Positions 8,538 through 17,579 of a stretch of 64,000 nucleotides of DNA are shown here, piece by piece. Below the pieces are notes generated by a model that saw only the letters and a program-made list of their open reading frames with translations, searched no databases and was not told where the DNA came from. The DNA is from Brevibacterium ihuae (GTDB lineage Bacteria > Actinomycetota > Actinomycetes > Actinomycetales > Brevibacteriaceae): contig NZ_FXWZ01000003.1 in the NCBI RefSeq assembly GCF_900184225.1, positions 124,001 to 188,000 of the forward strand, read 5' to 3'. A program made the translations under genes and the position numbers. The number at the start of each line of letters is the position of its first letter. The stretch's first letter is position 1.

Positions 8538-9365
8538 TCAGCTGCCCACGCGGAAGCGCAGGAATCCGGTCGCCTTCACGCCGGCCTCCTCGAGGACCGA
8601 GGACACCGACTTCTTGGGCTCCTTGGCGAAGCCCTGGTCGAGCAGGCAGTTCTCCTTGAAGAACCCGCCCACGCGGCCCTCGACGATCTTCGGCAGGGCC
8701 TGCTCCGGCTTGCCCTCGTTCTTCGCGGTCTCGAGCGCGATCTCGCGCTCCTTCTCGACGAGATCCGCCGGCACGTCCTCGCGCGAGAAGTACTTCGGCG
8801 ACATCGCGGCGATGTGGACGGCGACGTCGTGGGCGACCTCGGCGTTGTCGCCCTCGTAGGCGAGGAGGACGCCGACCTGCGGGGGCAGGTCCTTGTTCGT
8901 GCGGTGGAGGTAGGACTCGACGTTCGCACCGGTGATGCGACCGACGCGGCGCAGGGCCACCTTCTCGCCGAGCGCGGCTCCGCCCTCGGTGATGAACTGC
9001 GAGACCGACTTGCCGTCGACCTCGGCCTCGAGCAGCGCCTCGGCGGACTCGGCCTCGTTCTTCGCCGCGAGGGCGAGGACCTCGTCGGCGAGCGCGACGA
9101 ACTTGTCGGACTTGGCGACGAAGTCGGTCTCCGAGTTGAACTCGATCATCGTGCCGACGCCGTTCTCGACGCGGGTGGCGACGAGGCCGTCGGAGGTCGA
9201 GCGGCCCTCGCGCTTGGTGGCGCCCTTGAGGCCCTTGACGCGGAGGATCTCGATGGCCTTGGCCTGATCGCCCTGCGCCTCCTCGAGAGCCTTCTTGACG
9301 TCCATCATGCCGGCGCCGGTCTTCTCGCGGAGCGCCTTGATGTCAGCAGCGGTGTAGTTTGCCAT
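8538..9365 (-). CDS. tsf: Translation elongation factor Ts
   Basis: Nucleotide exchange factor for EF-Tu. The 275-residue product starts MANYTAADIKALREKTGAGMMDVKKAL, the usual N-terminal UBA-like domain, and contains FNSETDFVAK, the Asp-Phe pair that enters EF-Tu. Family length and position directly after rpsB are as expected. The spacing to rpsB is 71 bp. Confidence 0.98.
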   Translation of the reverse strand: MANYTAADIKALREKTGAGMMDVKKALEEAQGDQAKAIEILRVKGLKGATKREGRSTSDGLVATRVENGVGTMIEFNSETDFVAKSDKFVALADEVLALAAKNEAESAEALLEAEVDGKSVSQFITEGGAALGEKVALRRVGRITGANVESYLHRTNKDLPPQVGVLLAYEGDNAEVAHDVAVHIAAMSPKYFSREDVPADLVEKEREIALETAKNEGKPEQALPKIVEGRVGGFFKENCLLDQGFAKEPKKSVSSVLEEAGVKATGFLRFRVGS

Positions 9366-9436
9366 GGGATCTCCTTCAGATCACGCGACGTGGGGTGTCC
9401 CGGCCCGCACGGTGGTGCGGGCCGGGAGGGGTCTGA

Positions 9437-10351
9437 TCAGGCCTCGGTGGACTCGGCGGGAGCGGCCTCGGCGGACTCGCCCTCGGTGGCCTCGGCGGCC
9501 GGTGCCTCTACGGACTGGGCCTCGACGGCGGGGGTCTCAGCTGCCGGGGTCTCCTGCGCGGAGTCGCCGGACTTGCCCTCGAGGAGCTCGCGCTCCCACT
9601 CCGGCATCGGCTCGACGTCGACGGCCGAGACGTTCTTCTCACCGGACTCGTCGCCGGACGAGTGGCGCTTGATCAGGCCCTCGGCCACGGCATCGGCGAT
9701 GACGCGGGTGAGAAGTCCGACCGAGCGGATCGAGTCGTCGTTGCCCGGGATCGGGAAGTCGACCTCGTCCGGGTCGCAGTTGGTGTCGAGGATGCCGATG
9801 ATCGGGATCCCGAGCTTCTTCGCCTCGTCGACGGCGAGGTGCTCCTTCTTGGTGTCGACGATCCACACGGCGGACGGGGTCCGCTGCATGTCGCGGATAC
9901 CGCCGAGGGTGCGCTCGAGCTTGTCCTTCTCACGACGGAGGATGAGGAGCTCCTTCTTCGTGTGGCCGGAACCGGCGACATCGTCGAAGTCGATCTCCTC
10001 GAGCTCCTTGAGGCGGCGCAGACGACCGGAGATCGTCTGGAAGTTCGTGAGCATGCCGCCCAGCCAGCGCTGGTTGACGAAGGGCTGCCCGACGCGCTTG
10101 GACTGCTCCTGGATGGCCTCCTGGGCCTGCTTCTTCGTGCCGACGAAGAGGATCGAGCCGCCGTGGGCCACGGTCTCCTTGACGAACTCGAAGGCCGAGT
10201 CGATGTAGCCCAGGGTCTGCTGGAGGTCGATGATGTAGATGCCGTTGCGCTCGGTGAAGATGAAGCGCTTCATCTTCGGGTTCCAGCGACGGGTCTGGTG
10301 TCCGAAGTGGACGCCGCTGTCGAGCAGCTGGCGGATGGTGACGACGGCCAT
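9437..10351 (-). CDS. rpsB: 30S ribosomal protein S2
   Basis: Reads as S2 from [27 protein letters not shown] through [19 protein letters not shown]. The core ends near residue 250. The remaining 50 or so residues are an Ala/Glu-rich acidic tail (304 residues in total against about 240-260 without a tail), which is seen in other actinobacteria. The start ATG at 10351 has AAAGGAGGG about 10 nt upstream. First gene of the translation-factor run. Confidence 0.98.
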   Translation of the reverse strand: MAVVTIRQLLDSGVHFGHQTRRWNPKMKRFIFTERNGIYIIDLQQTLGYIDSAFEFVKETVAHGGSILFVGTKKQAQEAIQEQSKRVGQPFVNQRWLGGMLTNFQTISGRLRRLKELEEIDFDDVAGSGHTKKELLILRREKDKLERTLGGIRDMQRTPSAVWIVDTKKEHLAVDEAKKLGIPIIGILDTNCDPDEVDFPIPGNDDSIRSVGLLTRVIADAVAEGLIKRHSSGDESGEKNVSAVDVEPMPEWERELLEGKSGDSAQETPAAETPAVEAQSVEAPAAEATEGESAEAAPAESTEA

Positions 10352-10885
10352 GCCGACGCCCTCCTTTCATGGCGCGCACCCGCGGGCGCGCGCTCTTTCA
10401 GGTCGCTGGTCCGCACGCGGGCGCGGCTGCCGGGCAGCGCATCCCTGGTCCGGGGCGACGATTCGGTTGATTCCTGGTATCCGCGGCCGAATGCCCACGA
10501 ACCGCACGCTCTGCCGTGCACGCTCCTGCGCGCTGGCTGCTGTGGATTCGCACCGGTGGCACTCGATCGGTTCATCGGATACGCGTAGTCAGGGGTGGTC
10601 ACACTCCTGCTGGTGACATTCTACGACGCGGGCCCAACGCCGCCAAACTGCGGGCATGGCCGCGCAAGCGGGTGAGCACGGGGCGCCGGGAGCGAACCGG
10701 GCGGCGCGTGCCGGTGTCGGCGCGGGAAGGGTGTGCGGGTGCCGAGGCAGGCCTCCCGTCCTCGGTAGGATCCGCTGTGCACGTTTCCGGGTCGCCTGCG
10801 GTCCCGGATTGGGGATGAGCGTTCCACTCTCCCCAGGGCCGTTCAGGATCCGGCGGGGAACGCGCCCGGCCCCGACGGTGGATCC
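10352..10885. promoter_or_regulatory. Divergent intergenic region between rpsB and the M23-VanY gene
   Basis: This 534-bp stretch has no credible gene; open frames in it lack coding character. It must hold the rpsB leader and promoter (-) and the promoter of the secreted peptidase-like gene (+). Within the rpsB leader a GC-only palindrome at 10372-10392 (six-base GC arms around CCCGCGGG) could fold and may be an S2 autoregulatory structure, but I could not match it to a known S2 leader. No clear -35/-10 pair was recognised. Confidence 0.4.
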
Positions 10886-11941
10886 ATGTCGACCCGAACC
10901 CGCGCTCTCTCCCCCGGCACGATCCCCGATCTTCGACGTCCGGTGCCTCTCCGCATGTGGAACCCGGAGACGCGGACCCTGCCGGGCGCACGGGTGTTCG
11001 GGGTCCTCCTCGCGGTGGTCATGTTCCTCGGGACGCTCGCACCCGGTGCGCACGCGGCCCCGGCCCCGGACGACTGGTTCACTCCGGTGCCCGGCTTCAC
11101 CGTCGTCCGCCCCTTCGACAAGCCGGACCGGAACTGGGAGTCCGGGCATCGCGGCATCGACGTCGGAGCACTCCCCGGCGAGGAGGTCCGAGCGCCGCAG
11201 GCGGGCACCGTGCGATTCTCGGGCTCCGTTGCCGGCCGCCCGGTCCTCAGCCTCGAGATCGAGGGCCACGTCGTCTCGTTCGAGCCGGTGGAGAGCGAAC
11301 TGCGGGCCGGCGACCCGGTGTTCGCGGGGCAGCCGGTGGGAACGGTCGCCGACCCCTCGCACTGCGAGGACGGCTGCATCCACGTCGGGGTGTGGCAGAC
11401 GGGCCGGGAGAAGGACTACCTCAACCCGGCATCGTTCTTCGCCGCCGATGCGACGATCCTGCTGCCCGAGGCGCAGGCGCCCGAGGAGCTGCCTGCCGTA
11501 CCGGCCGGGGACGACGGGAGCAGCGGTGCGGGGCGATGGGGCGGGCACGAGAACGGGCGCATCCCGGCGGTCGCAATGTGCCCGCTCGCGGTTGCCCCGG
11601 GGCACCGACTGCGGTGCGATGCGGCCCGGGCGTTCGACGCCCTCGCGTCGGCGTACGCCGACGAGTTCGGCCGGCCGGTCTCGGTGACCGACTCCTACCG
11701 GGACTACGAGACCCAGGTCGTCCTCAAGCGGCGGAAGGGCCGGATGGCGGCGACGCCGGGCACGTCCAACCACGGCTGGGGGTTGGCGGTGGACCTCGGC
11801 GGCGGCATCAACTCCTTCGGCACGGTGCAGCACGAGTGGATGCGCTCGAACGGTCCGCGGTTCGGCTGGATCCACCCGTCCTGGGCGCGCAGCGGCGGCT
11901 CGCTGCCCGAACCCTGGCACTGGGAGTTCCGTGCGGGCTGA
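10886..11941 (+). CDS. Secreted fusion of a degenerate M23 (LytM-like) domain and a VanY-type D,D-carboxypeptidase
   Basis: The 351-residue product has a signal peptide: a hydrophobic stretch at about 38-55 ends in APGAHA-AP near residue 57. An M23-like domain follows (about 68-190) with HRGID, giving His88 and Asp92, but the usual H-x-H is IHVGV, with Gly168 where the second zinc His belongs, and the YxHL strand is SFEPV. A VanY/M15B domain follows (about 225-350) with SNHGWGLAVDL (His296, Asp303) and PWHWEF (His345), all three zinc ligands. So the second domain is probably an active D-Ala-D-Ala or L,D-type peptidase and the first a binding module. The ATG at 10886 is used; Met24 at 10955 is an alternative. 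Confidence 0.85.
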   Translation: MSTRTRALSPGTIPDLRRPVPLRMWNPETRTLPGARVFGVLLAVVMFLGTLAPGAHAAPAPDDWFTPVPGFTVVRPFDKPDRNWESGHRGIDVGALPGEEVRAPQAGTVRFSGSVAGRPVLSLEIEGHVVSFEPVESELRAGDPVFAGQPVGTVADPSHCEDGCIHVGVWQTGREKDYLNPASFFAADATILLPEAQAPEELPAVPAGDDGSSGAGRWGGHENGRIPAVAMCPLAVAPGHRLRCDAARAFDALASAYADEFGRPVSVTDSYRDYETQVVLKRRKGRMAATPGTSNHGWGLAVDLGGGINSFGTVQHEWMRSNGPRFGWIHPSWARSGGSLPEPWHWEFRAG

Positions 11942-12019
11942 GCCGGCGGTGCGGCCAGGCGCAGCGTGCTCTGGCGCGGTGCGGTGCGGTCAGGAGCGGT
12001 CGGCTCAGGCGCGCTGTGG

Positions 12020-13153
12020 TCAGGCGCGGGGGTGGGCCCGGAAGTAGCTCTCGGAGAGCCTGCCGAGGGAGACGTGGGTGTAGATCTGCGTGGAGCTCAG
12101 GGTCGCGTGGCCGAGGAACTCCTGCACCTGGCGGAGATCGGCGCCGTTCTCGACCATGTGGGTCGCTGCGGAATGCCGGAGCCCGTGCGGGGAGAGGTCG
12201 GCGACGCCGTCGACGGCAGAGGTGGCCCGGTGCACGACGTCACGCACCTGGCGGACGTTGATGCGACCGCCGCGCACCCCGAGGAATATCGCCGACCGGG
12301 CATCGGTCGACGGCTGCGGCGCAGCGCCGGAGAGGACGGGCCGTCCGTCGGAGATCCAGCGCGCGAGCGCCTCGGCCGCAGGCACCCCGTAGGGCACCCG
12401 GCGCTCCTTGTTCCCCTTGCCGAGCACGGTGAGGAGACGCCGCTCGCGGTCGATGTCGTCGAGGTCGAGGGCGGCGAGCTCGGAGACCCGGACCCCGGTG
12501 GCGTAGAGGACCTCGACGATCGCCGCGTCCCGGAGCGCGACCGCACGAGCGCGCGGATCGATGTCCTCGGTGCCGGTGTCCGTAATCCGCTCATCCTCGT
12601 TGCCGGCAGTACCTCGCTCGTCCACGCTGTCGTCCACGCCCCGCTCGTCCGTGCCGCCGGCGTCGGTGTGCGGCAGCTCGTCATCGCCGATGGTGCCGGC
12701 GGTCGGCCGCTCGGCGGTGCGCGTGCGATCGAGGACGGCGCCGGCCTGCGACTGCTGGAGCACGGCCGGGAGGCGGGAGCCGCGCCGCGGGCTCGCGAGT
12801 CGGGCGGCGGGGTTGCGCTCCATCCGACCGGTGCGGGTGCAGAAGAGGGAGAACGCGCGGATCGCGGCGATCCGGCGGGCGAGCGTACCGGGAGCGGCAC
12901 CGCGCCGCGACTGGTCCATGAGCCACTGCCGGAGATTCCCGAGCTCGATGTCGGCGAGCGCGAGGGCCTGGCCGTCGTCCTCGGTGAGGAAGGTCATGAG
13001 GGATCGGACGTCCGCGGTGTAGTTGCGCACGGTGTGCACCGAGGCGTTGCGCTGGATGCGGAGGTCCTCGGCGAAGGCGTCGAGCGCGTCCGCATACTCC
13101 GGCAACAGCTGGTCCGCCGTCAACGGCGCGGCGTGCGGGTGGGAAGCCGACAT
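12020..13153 (-). CDS. xerC: Tyrosine recombinase XerC
   Basis: Resolves chromosome dimers at dif together with XerD. The 377-residue product has the SAM-like core-binding domain (about 25-120) and a catalytic domain with all six residues: Arg222 (GVRVSEL), Lys246 (GKGNKE), His323 and Arg326 (PHGLRH), His349 (LGHA) and Tyr358 (QIYTH). It is about 60-70 residues longer than usual because of an acidic, Gly/Thr/Asp-rich insertion at about 146-202, at the start of the catalytic domain. The ATG at 13153 is chosen; the open frame above it runs antisense through dprA. Located after dprA, a common actinobacterial arrangement. Confidence 0.93.
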   Translation of the reverse strand: MSASHPHAAPLTADQLLPEYADALDAFAEDLRIQRNASVHTVRNYTADVRSLMTFLTEDDGQALALADIELGNLRQWLMDQSRRGAAPGTLARRIAAIRAFSLFCTRTGRMERNPAARLASPRRGSRLPAVLQQSQAGAVLDRTRTAERPTAGTIGDDELPHTDAGGTDERGVDDSVDERGTAGNEDERITDTGTEDIDPRARAVALRDAAIVEVLYATGVRVSELAALDLDDIDRERRLLTVLGKGNKERRVPYGVPAAEALARWISDGRPVLSGAAPQPSTDARSAIFLGVRGGRINVRQVRDVVHRATSAVDGVADLSPHGLRHSAATHMVENGADLRQVQEFLGHATLSSTQIYTHVSLGRLSESYFRAHPRA

Positions 13154-13194
13154 GCTCCCACTGTAGAGCACCGCAGGCGGCGCACCCGGGACCT

Positions 13195-14457
13195 TCAGCC
13201 CCTGCGCAGCTTGACCCACCCGTGGTCCCGGCGTTCGGCGAGGCCGGCGAGTTCGAGCACCGCGAGGGCTCCCATCGCCGCCGGGACCTCGAGACCGGCC
13301 CGGGAGGCGAGAGCGGCGACCTCGGTACCGCGCCGCGGGGGCAGCGCGCTGTAGATCCGCGCCTGCTCGTCGGTGAGATCGTCGGTGATCCGCAGCCGGC
13401 CCTGCTGGTCGCCTGCGCTCGTTCCCGCGGCCTCCGCGCTCAGCTCGGTGAGCGATTCGACGAGTTCGCGCACCTCGTCCGCCGTGGTGACGCAGACCGC
13501 CGCCCCCTCCCGGATGAGGCGGTGGCAGCCGGCGGAATCGTGCGCGGTGACCGGACCCGGCACGGCACCGACCGGCCGGAGGAGTTCTGCCGCACGGTTG
13601 GCGGTGTTGAGCGCCCCCGATCTCCACCCGGCCTGGACGACCACGGTCGCCGCCGCGGTCGCGGCGATGAGCCGGTTGCGCATGAGGAATCGATGCCGCA
13701 TCGCCGTGCTGCCCGGGGCGGCTTCGGAGATCACGACTCCGGTGCGCGCCACTGCCGTGAGCAGGTCGGCGTTGCCGCGCGGGTAGAACCGGTCCACTCC
13801 CCCGGCCATGAACGCGATCGTCCCCACCCCGGGCCGGTCGGAGGCGGCGAGGGCGCCGGCGTGCGCGGCGGCGTCGATCCCGTAGGCGCCCCCGGAGACC
13901 ACGCTGTGACCGGCGGCGACGAGATCCCACGCGAAGGATCGCGCGAGGTGGAGGCCGTAGGAGTCGGCGGCGCGCGAGCCGACGAGCGCGATCGATCCGG
14001 CGGTGAGAGCGGTGAGGTCGCCGTGCCCGCGGACCCACAGACCCGCCGGTTCGTCGAGGCCGAGGTCGCGGAGGCCCGCCGGCCAGTCCGGATCACCGGG
14101 CTGGATCACGCGGGCGCCGAGGGTACGCATGATCCGGAGGTCGCGGGCGCCGTCGAGGTCCGGGAGCCGGAGCGTCCAGCGGTCGATCGCCCGGTCGATG
14201 TCCTCGCTACGGACGGCGAGGCCCACCGCCCTCGCAGCCGCGTGCAGGGCGTCGGCGAGACCGGTACGCGGACCGTCGAGCAGGCCGCGCAGCGGTTCCG
14301 CCCCGCTCGTGGCCACGGCTGCTCGGAGCAGCCGGTCGCCGGGTTCGGAGATCCGCAGGAGGTCGGCGACCGCGCGCGGGTCGGCCATGGAGGGATCGAG
14401 GTCGGCCGTAGCAGTTCCGCGGTCGGCCATGTCGGGACCGGGGTCGATGGTGGTCAT
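13195..14457 (-). CDS. dprA: DNA-processing protein DprA
   Basis: Loads RecA on incoming single-stranded DNA during transformation; in actinomycetes the gene is kept with unclear use. The 420-residue product shows the Rossmann-like DprA core: ALVGSRAADSYG, SGGAYGIDAAAH, and PRGNADLL, then a C-terminal winged-helix-like domain (DEQARIYSALPPRRGTEVAAL). The ATG at 14457 overlaps the comM stop as ATGA, so the yraN-comM-dprA trio is coupled. A 41-bp gap leads to xerC. Confidence 0.94.
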   Translation of the reverse strand: MTTIDPGPDMADRGTATADLDPSMADPRAVADLLRISEPGDRLLRAAVATSGAEPLRGLLDGPRTGLADALHAAARAVGLAVRSEDIDRAIDRWTLRLPDLDGARDLRIMRTLGARVIQPGDPDWPAGLRDLGLDEPAGLWVRGHGDLTALTAGSIALVGSRAADSYGLHLARSFAWDLVAAGHSVVSGGAYGIDAAAHAGALAASDRPGVGTIAFMAGGVDRFYPRGNADLLTAVARTGVVISEAAPGSTAMRHRFLMRNRLIAATAAATVVVQAGWRSGALNTANRAAELLRPVGAVPGPVTAHDSAGCHRLIREGAAVCVTTADEVRELVESLTELSAEAAGTSAGDQQGRLRITDDLTDEQARIYSALPPRRGTEVAALASRAGLEVPAAMGALAVLELAGLAERRDHGWVKLRRG

Positions 14458-16001
14458 GCGGTCTCCCGGATGCGGAGGACGAGGGCGGACAGGAGGTCGT
14501 CGCCGGTGGGCCGCGAACGTCCGGCGAGGTCGGCGAGCGTGGTGGCGATCCGCACGACCCGGTCGTAGCCGCGCATGGTGATCGCCCCGCGTTCGAGCGC
14601 GGTGTCGAGCGGCGCGGTCTCCGTCCGGCGGAAGGCGAAGGTCTCCCGCAGCCATCCGCCGGGCGCCTGGGCGTTGAGCGCCCAGGGCATGTCTGCGTAC
14701 CGGACGGCCTGGAGCTCGCGGGCACGGGCGACGCGCGCGGCGACCGTCGCGGAGTCCTCGCGCGGCTCGAGTCCGTGGACGTCGGCGGCGACGAGCGGCA
14801 TCATCTCGAGCTGGATGTCGATCCGATCGAGCAGCGGGCCCGACAGCCGGGCGCGGTAGCGCCTCCGATCGAGCGGACTGCACCGGCACTGCGTCGCCTG
14901 TCCGACCCCGGCGCCGCACGGGCAGGGGTTCGATGCGAGGACGAGCTGGAACCGCGACGGCAGCACCACCGATCCCCAGGCCCGGTGGATGTCGCAGCGC
15001 CCGTTCTCCAGCGGCTGGCGCAGGGCCTCGAGGACGTCCCTCCGGAACTCGGGGGCCTCGTCCATGAAGAGCACCCCGCGGTGGGCCCGCGAGAACACGC
15101 CGATCGACCCCGGTCGGGACCCGCCGACCATCGCGGCGGCGCTCGTCCGGTGGTGCGGTGCCTCGAACGGGGGCGTGGTGTCGAGGCCGTGGGCCGGGTC
15201 GAGGGTGCCGTCGAGGGAGCGCAGCGCCACGACCTCGCACGCCTCGTCGATCGGCAGCCGCGGCAGGAGACCGGGCAGGCACCCGGCGAGCAGGGTCTTC
15301 CCCGCCCCCGGCGTGCCGGTCATGAGCAGGTGGTGACCGCCGGCGGCGGCGACCTCGAGCGCGTACCGGGCGTCGTCCTGTCCGTGCACCTCGGCGAGGT
15401 CATGGGTGTCGGGCACGGGCAGCGCGGCTGTTTCCGGCAGCGGGATCGGCGGCAGGCCCGGGTCGCTGATCGTCCCGCCGAGCAGGGCCACGACGCCGGC
15501 GAGGTTGGCCGCCCCGCGGACCTCGGCGCCGTCGACGAGCCGGGCCTCGGCGAGGTTCGCCTCGGGGACGACGAACCGGGTGTGGCCCGCCGCGAGCCCG
15601 GTGAGCACGCTCGGCAGGACGCCGCGGACCGGGTGGAGACGCCCGTCGAGACCGAGTTCCCCGAGGTGCACGACCCCGCGGCCCGCATCCGCCGGAACCG
15701 CTCCCTCCGCCTCGAGGATCGCGATCGCGATGCCGAGGTCGAACACCGTGCCGACCTTCTTCAGACCGCCCGGAGACAGATTCACGGTGATCCGGCGGGC
15801 GCTGAGCGTGAATCCGAGGTTGGAGATCGCCGCCCGGATCCGCTTGCGCGATTCGCTCACCGAGGCGTCGGGCAGGCCGACGATGTCGATCCCGGGCAGG
15901 CCGTCGTTGACGCTCGCCTCGATCGCCACGGGCGCCCCGGAGATCCCGTGGAGCGCGATGGCGAGCGCCCGGCCGAGACTGCGCGCAGGTGTCGGGCTCA
16001 T
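14454..16001 (-). CDS. comM: YifB/ComM-family Mg-chelatase-like AAA+ ATPase
   Basis: The 515-residue product has the ComM layout: an N-terminal Lon-like chelatase-I domain (NDGLPGIDIVGLPD, ITVNLSPGGLKK), a Walker A TGTPGAGKTLLA, Walker B FMDEAPEF, and the cysteine cluster CPCG...CRC of this family. ComM is a hexameric branch-migration helicase used in natural transformation elsewhere. Start ATG at 16001 overlaps the yraN stop by 4 bases, and its own stop overlaps dprA, making one operon. Confidence 0.94.
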   Translation of the reverse strand: MSPTPARSLGRALAIALHGISGAPVAIEASVNDGLPGIDIVGLPDASVSESRKRIRAAISNLGFTLSARRITVNLSPGGLKKVGTVFDLGIAIAILEAEGAVPADAGRGVVHLGELGLDGRLHPVRGVLPSVLTGLAAGHTRFVVPEANLAEARLVDGAEVRGAANLAGVVALLGGTISDPGLPPIPLPETAALPVPDTHDLAEVHGQDDARYALEVAAAGGHHLLMTGTPGAGKTLLAGCLPGLLPRLPIDEACEVVALRSLDGTLDPAHGLDTTPPFEAPHHRTSAAAMVGGSRPGSIGVFSRAHRGVLFMDEAPEFRRDVLEALRQPLENGRCDIHRAWGSVVLPSRFQLVLASNPCPCGAGVGQATQCRCSPLDRRRYRARLSGPLLDRIDIQLEMMPLVAADVHGLEPREDSATVAARVARARELQAVRYADMPWALNAQAPGGWLRETFAFRRTETAPLDTALERGAITMRGYDRVVRIATTLADLAGRSRPTGDDLLSALVLRIRETA

Positions 16002-16348
16002 CGGGCGTCCCGGACATGGGTGAGCTCGGGTGCGCCCCGGTTCCACAGGATCCCGATGACGTCGACGCGGAAGACGGGGAACCATTCCTCCTGCGCTGCC
16101 AGCCACCGCAGTGCGAGCCCGCGCAGGACCGCGAGCTTGCGCGGCGTGACGGCTTCGAGCGGGTGTCCGGCACGGGCGGTCGCACGGGTCTTGACCTCGA
16201 CGAAGACGACCGCCTCCCCGTCGCGGGCGACGATGTCGATCTCCCCGCGGCTGCAGCGCCAGTTCGTCGCGAGGATCTCCCACCCGCGGTGCTCGAGGTG
16301 CCGGCGGGCGCACATCTCGCCGCGGCGTCCCAGCGTCATCGTGTCCAT
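15998..16348 (-). CDS. yraN: UPF0102 (YraN) family nuclease-like protein
   Basis: The 116-residue product has the restriction-endonuclease-like core of YraN: GEIDIVARDGEAVVFVEVKTRA, with Glu, Asp and the E-x-K residues of the PD-(D/E)xK fold in place. Its molecular job is not established in the family; it is consistently linked to comM and dprA, suggesting a DNA-handling role. Coupled to comM by ATGA overlap. Confidence 0.92.
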   Translation of the reverse strand: MDTMTLGRRGEMCARRHLEHRGWEILATNWRCSRGEIDIVARDGEAVVFVEVKTRATARAGHPLEAVTPRKLAVLRGLALRWLAAQEEWFPVFRVDVIGILWNRGAPELTHVRDAR

Positions 16349-16502
16349 GGCCCCAGTCGATCAGCGGTCCCTGGGGTCGGTCAGCTGCCCGTCATGGCCT
16401 GTGGACGGCGCCTCCGCGGTCCACAGGTCCCCATCGCACGGAGCGCACCGGATTCGGGCGGGCGGTGGACCGGAGAACACCTCACCGGTGACCCGAGGCG
16501 AA

Positions 16503-16522
16503 CCGGGGGCTGCGAACCCCGG
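16503..16522 (-). terminator. Possible hairpin after the DUF2469 gene
   Basis: Six-base arms CCGGGG/CCCCGG with an 8-nt loop lie 31 bp after the DUF2469 stop on the minus strand. The flank at 16517-16536 offers an alternative pairing of the same kind. It sits in a 204-bp gap (16349-16552) that otherwise shows no gene. Short and U-less, so only tentative. Confidence 0.3.
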
Positions 16523-16552
16523 CCGCGAACCCGGGGCTGCGCACCGCGTGCG

Positions 16553-16870
16553 TCAGCGCGGGAGGGAGGACGGCGGTTCGAGATCGGACTTCGCGATCTC
16601 CTCGACGTTGACGTCCTTGAAGGTGAGCACGTGGACCTGCTTGACGAAGCGCGCTGTGCGGTACGTGTCCCACACCCAGGCGTCGCGCAGGGTGAGCTCG
16701 AAGTACACGTCGCCGGAATCGTGGTGCGCCTTGAGGTCGACCGCGTTGGCGAGATAGAAGCGGCGCTCGGTCTCCACAACGTAGGTGAAGAGTCCGACCA
16801 CGTCGCGGTATTCCCGATAGAGCTGGAGTTCCAGGTCTGCTTCGTAGTCTTCGAGGTCCTCGGCACTCAT
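16553..16870 (-). CDS. DUF2469 family protein
   Basis: The 105-residue acidic protein begins MSAEDLEDYEADLELQLYRE, which is the highly conserved signature of actinobacterial DUF2469. No signal peptide or membrane segment. The family is almost always between rnhB and yraN, as here (25 bp after rnhB), but its function is unknown. Confidence 0.93.
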   Translation of the reverse strand: MSAEDLEDYEADLELQLYREYRDVVGLFTYVVETERRFYLANAVDLKAHHDSGDVYFELTLRDAWVWDTYRTARFVKQVHVLTFKDVNVEEIAKSDLEPPSSLPR

Positions 16871-16895
16871 AGATCCATCCTAGAGCAGTCCGGAC

Positions 16896-17579
16896 TCAGG
16901 CCAGGCGGAACGACCGGCGGTGGTGCACGGAGATCCCGTGCTCGGCGATCGCGGCCCGGTGCAGCGGCGCGGGATAGCCGGCGTTGCGCTCCCAGCCGTA
17001 GACCGGGAACTCGGCGGCGAGGTCCCGCATGAGCGCGTCCCGGTCGACCTTGGCGAGCACGCTCGGGGCGGCGATGGTGACGTGGGTACCGTCCCCCTTG
17101 ACGACGGTGCGGACCTCCGGGACGACGACGTCGGCTGCCTCCCCGTAGTGCTCGAGCGCGTCGAAGGTCAGCGGACGCGAGAGCCAGTCGAAGGACCCGT
17201 CGAGGAGCACGAGGTCGGCCGCGGGCAGCGCGGAGAGCGCTCGCCTACCGGCGAGGCACAGCGCCGAGCTCATGCCGAGCGCGTCGATCTCCGCGGGGCT
17301 CGCGTACGCGACGGCGCGGTGCTCCTGCCAGGCGCCGATGACCTCGGCGATGCGGCGGCGCGAGGCGATCGAGAGCTGCTTGGAGTCGCGGATGCCGGCG
17401 GGCACCTCGGCCGCGAGGAGGGAGGCGAGGTCGAAGCGCACCGCTCCCACCGCCACCGGACCGGCGAGGCAGCCGCGGCCCACCTCGTCCATCCCGATGA
17501 TCGACCGCACCCCGGCGGCGAGGAGCTCGCGCTCGAGGGTGAGGTCGGTGAGCCCCGTGGTCGCCCGGCGCGGGCTCAT
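16896..17579 (-). CDS. rnhB: Ribonuclease HII
   Basis: Cleaves RNA in RNA/DNA hybrids and at single ribonucleotides. The 227-residue product carries GMDEVGRGCLAGPVAVGAV with the catalytic Asp-Glu pair, RDSKQLS, and LLDGSFDW with a third acidic residue. The ATG at 17579 overlaps the lepB stop as ATGA; the longer frame upstream lies antisense-like in lepB and is rejected. Confidence 0.95.
   Translation of the reverse strand: MSPRRATTGLTDLTLERELLAAGVRSIIGMDEVGRGCLAGPVAVGAVRFDLASLLAAEVPAGIRDSKQLSIASRRRIAEVIGAWQEHRAVAYASPAEIDALGMSSALCLAGRRALSALPAADLVLLDGSFDWLSRPLTFDALEHYGEAADVVVPEVRTVVKGDGTHVTIAAPSVLAKVDRDALMRDLAAEFPVYGWERNAGYPAPLHRAAIAEHGISVHHRRSFRLA

Noticed and set aside
11942-12019. Terminator between the M23-VanY gene and xerC
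   Set aside because: The gap holds short GC-rich direct repeats but no clean stem-loop.
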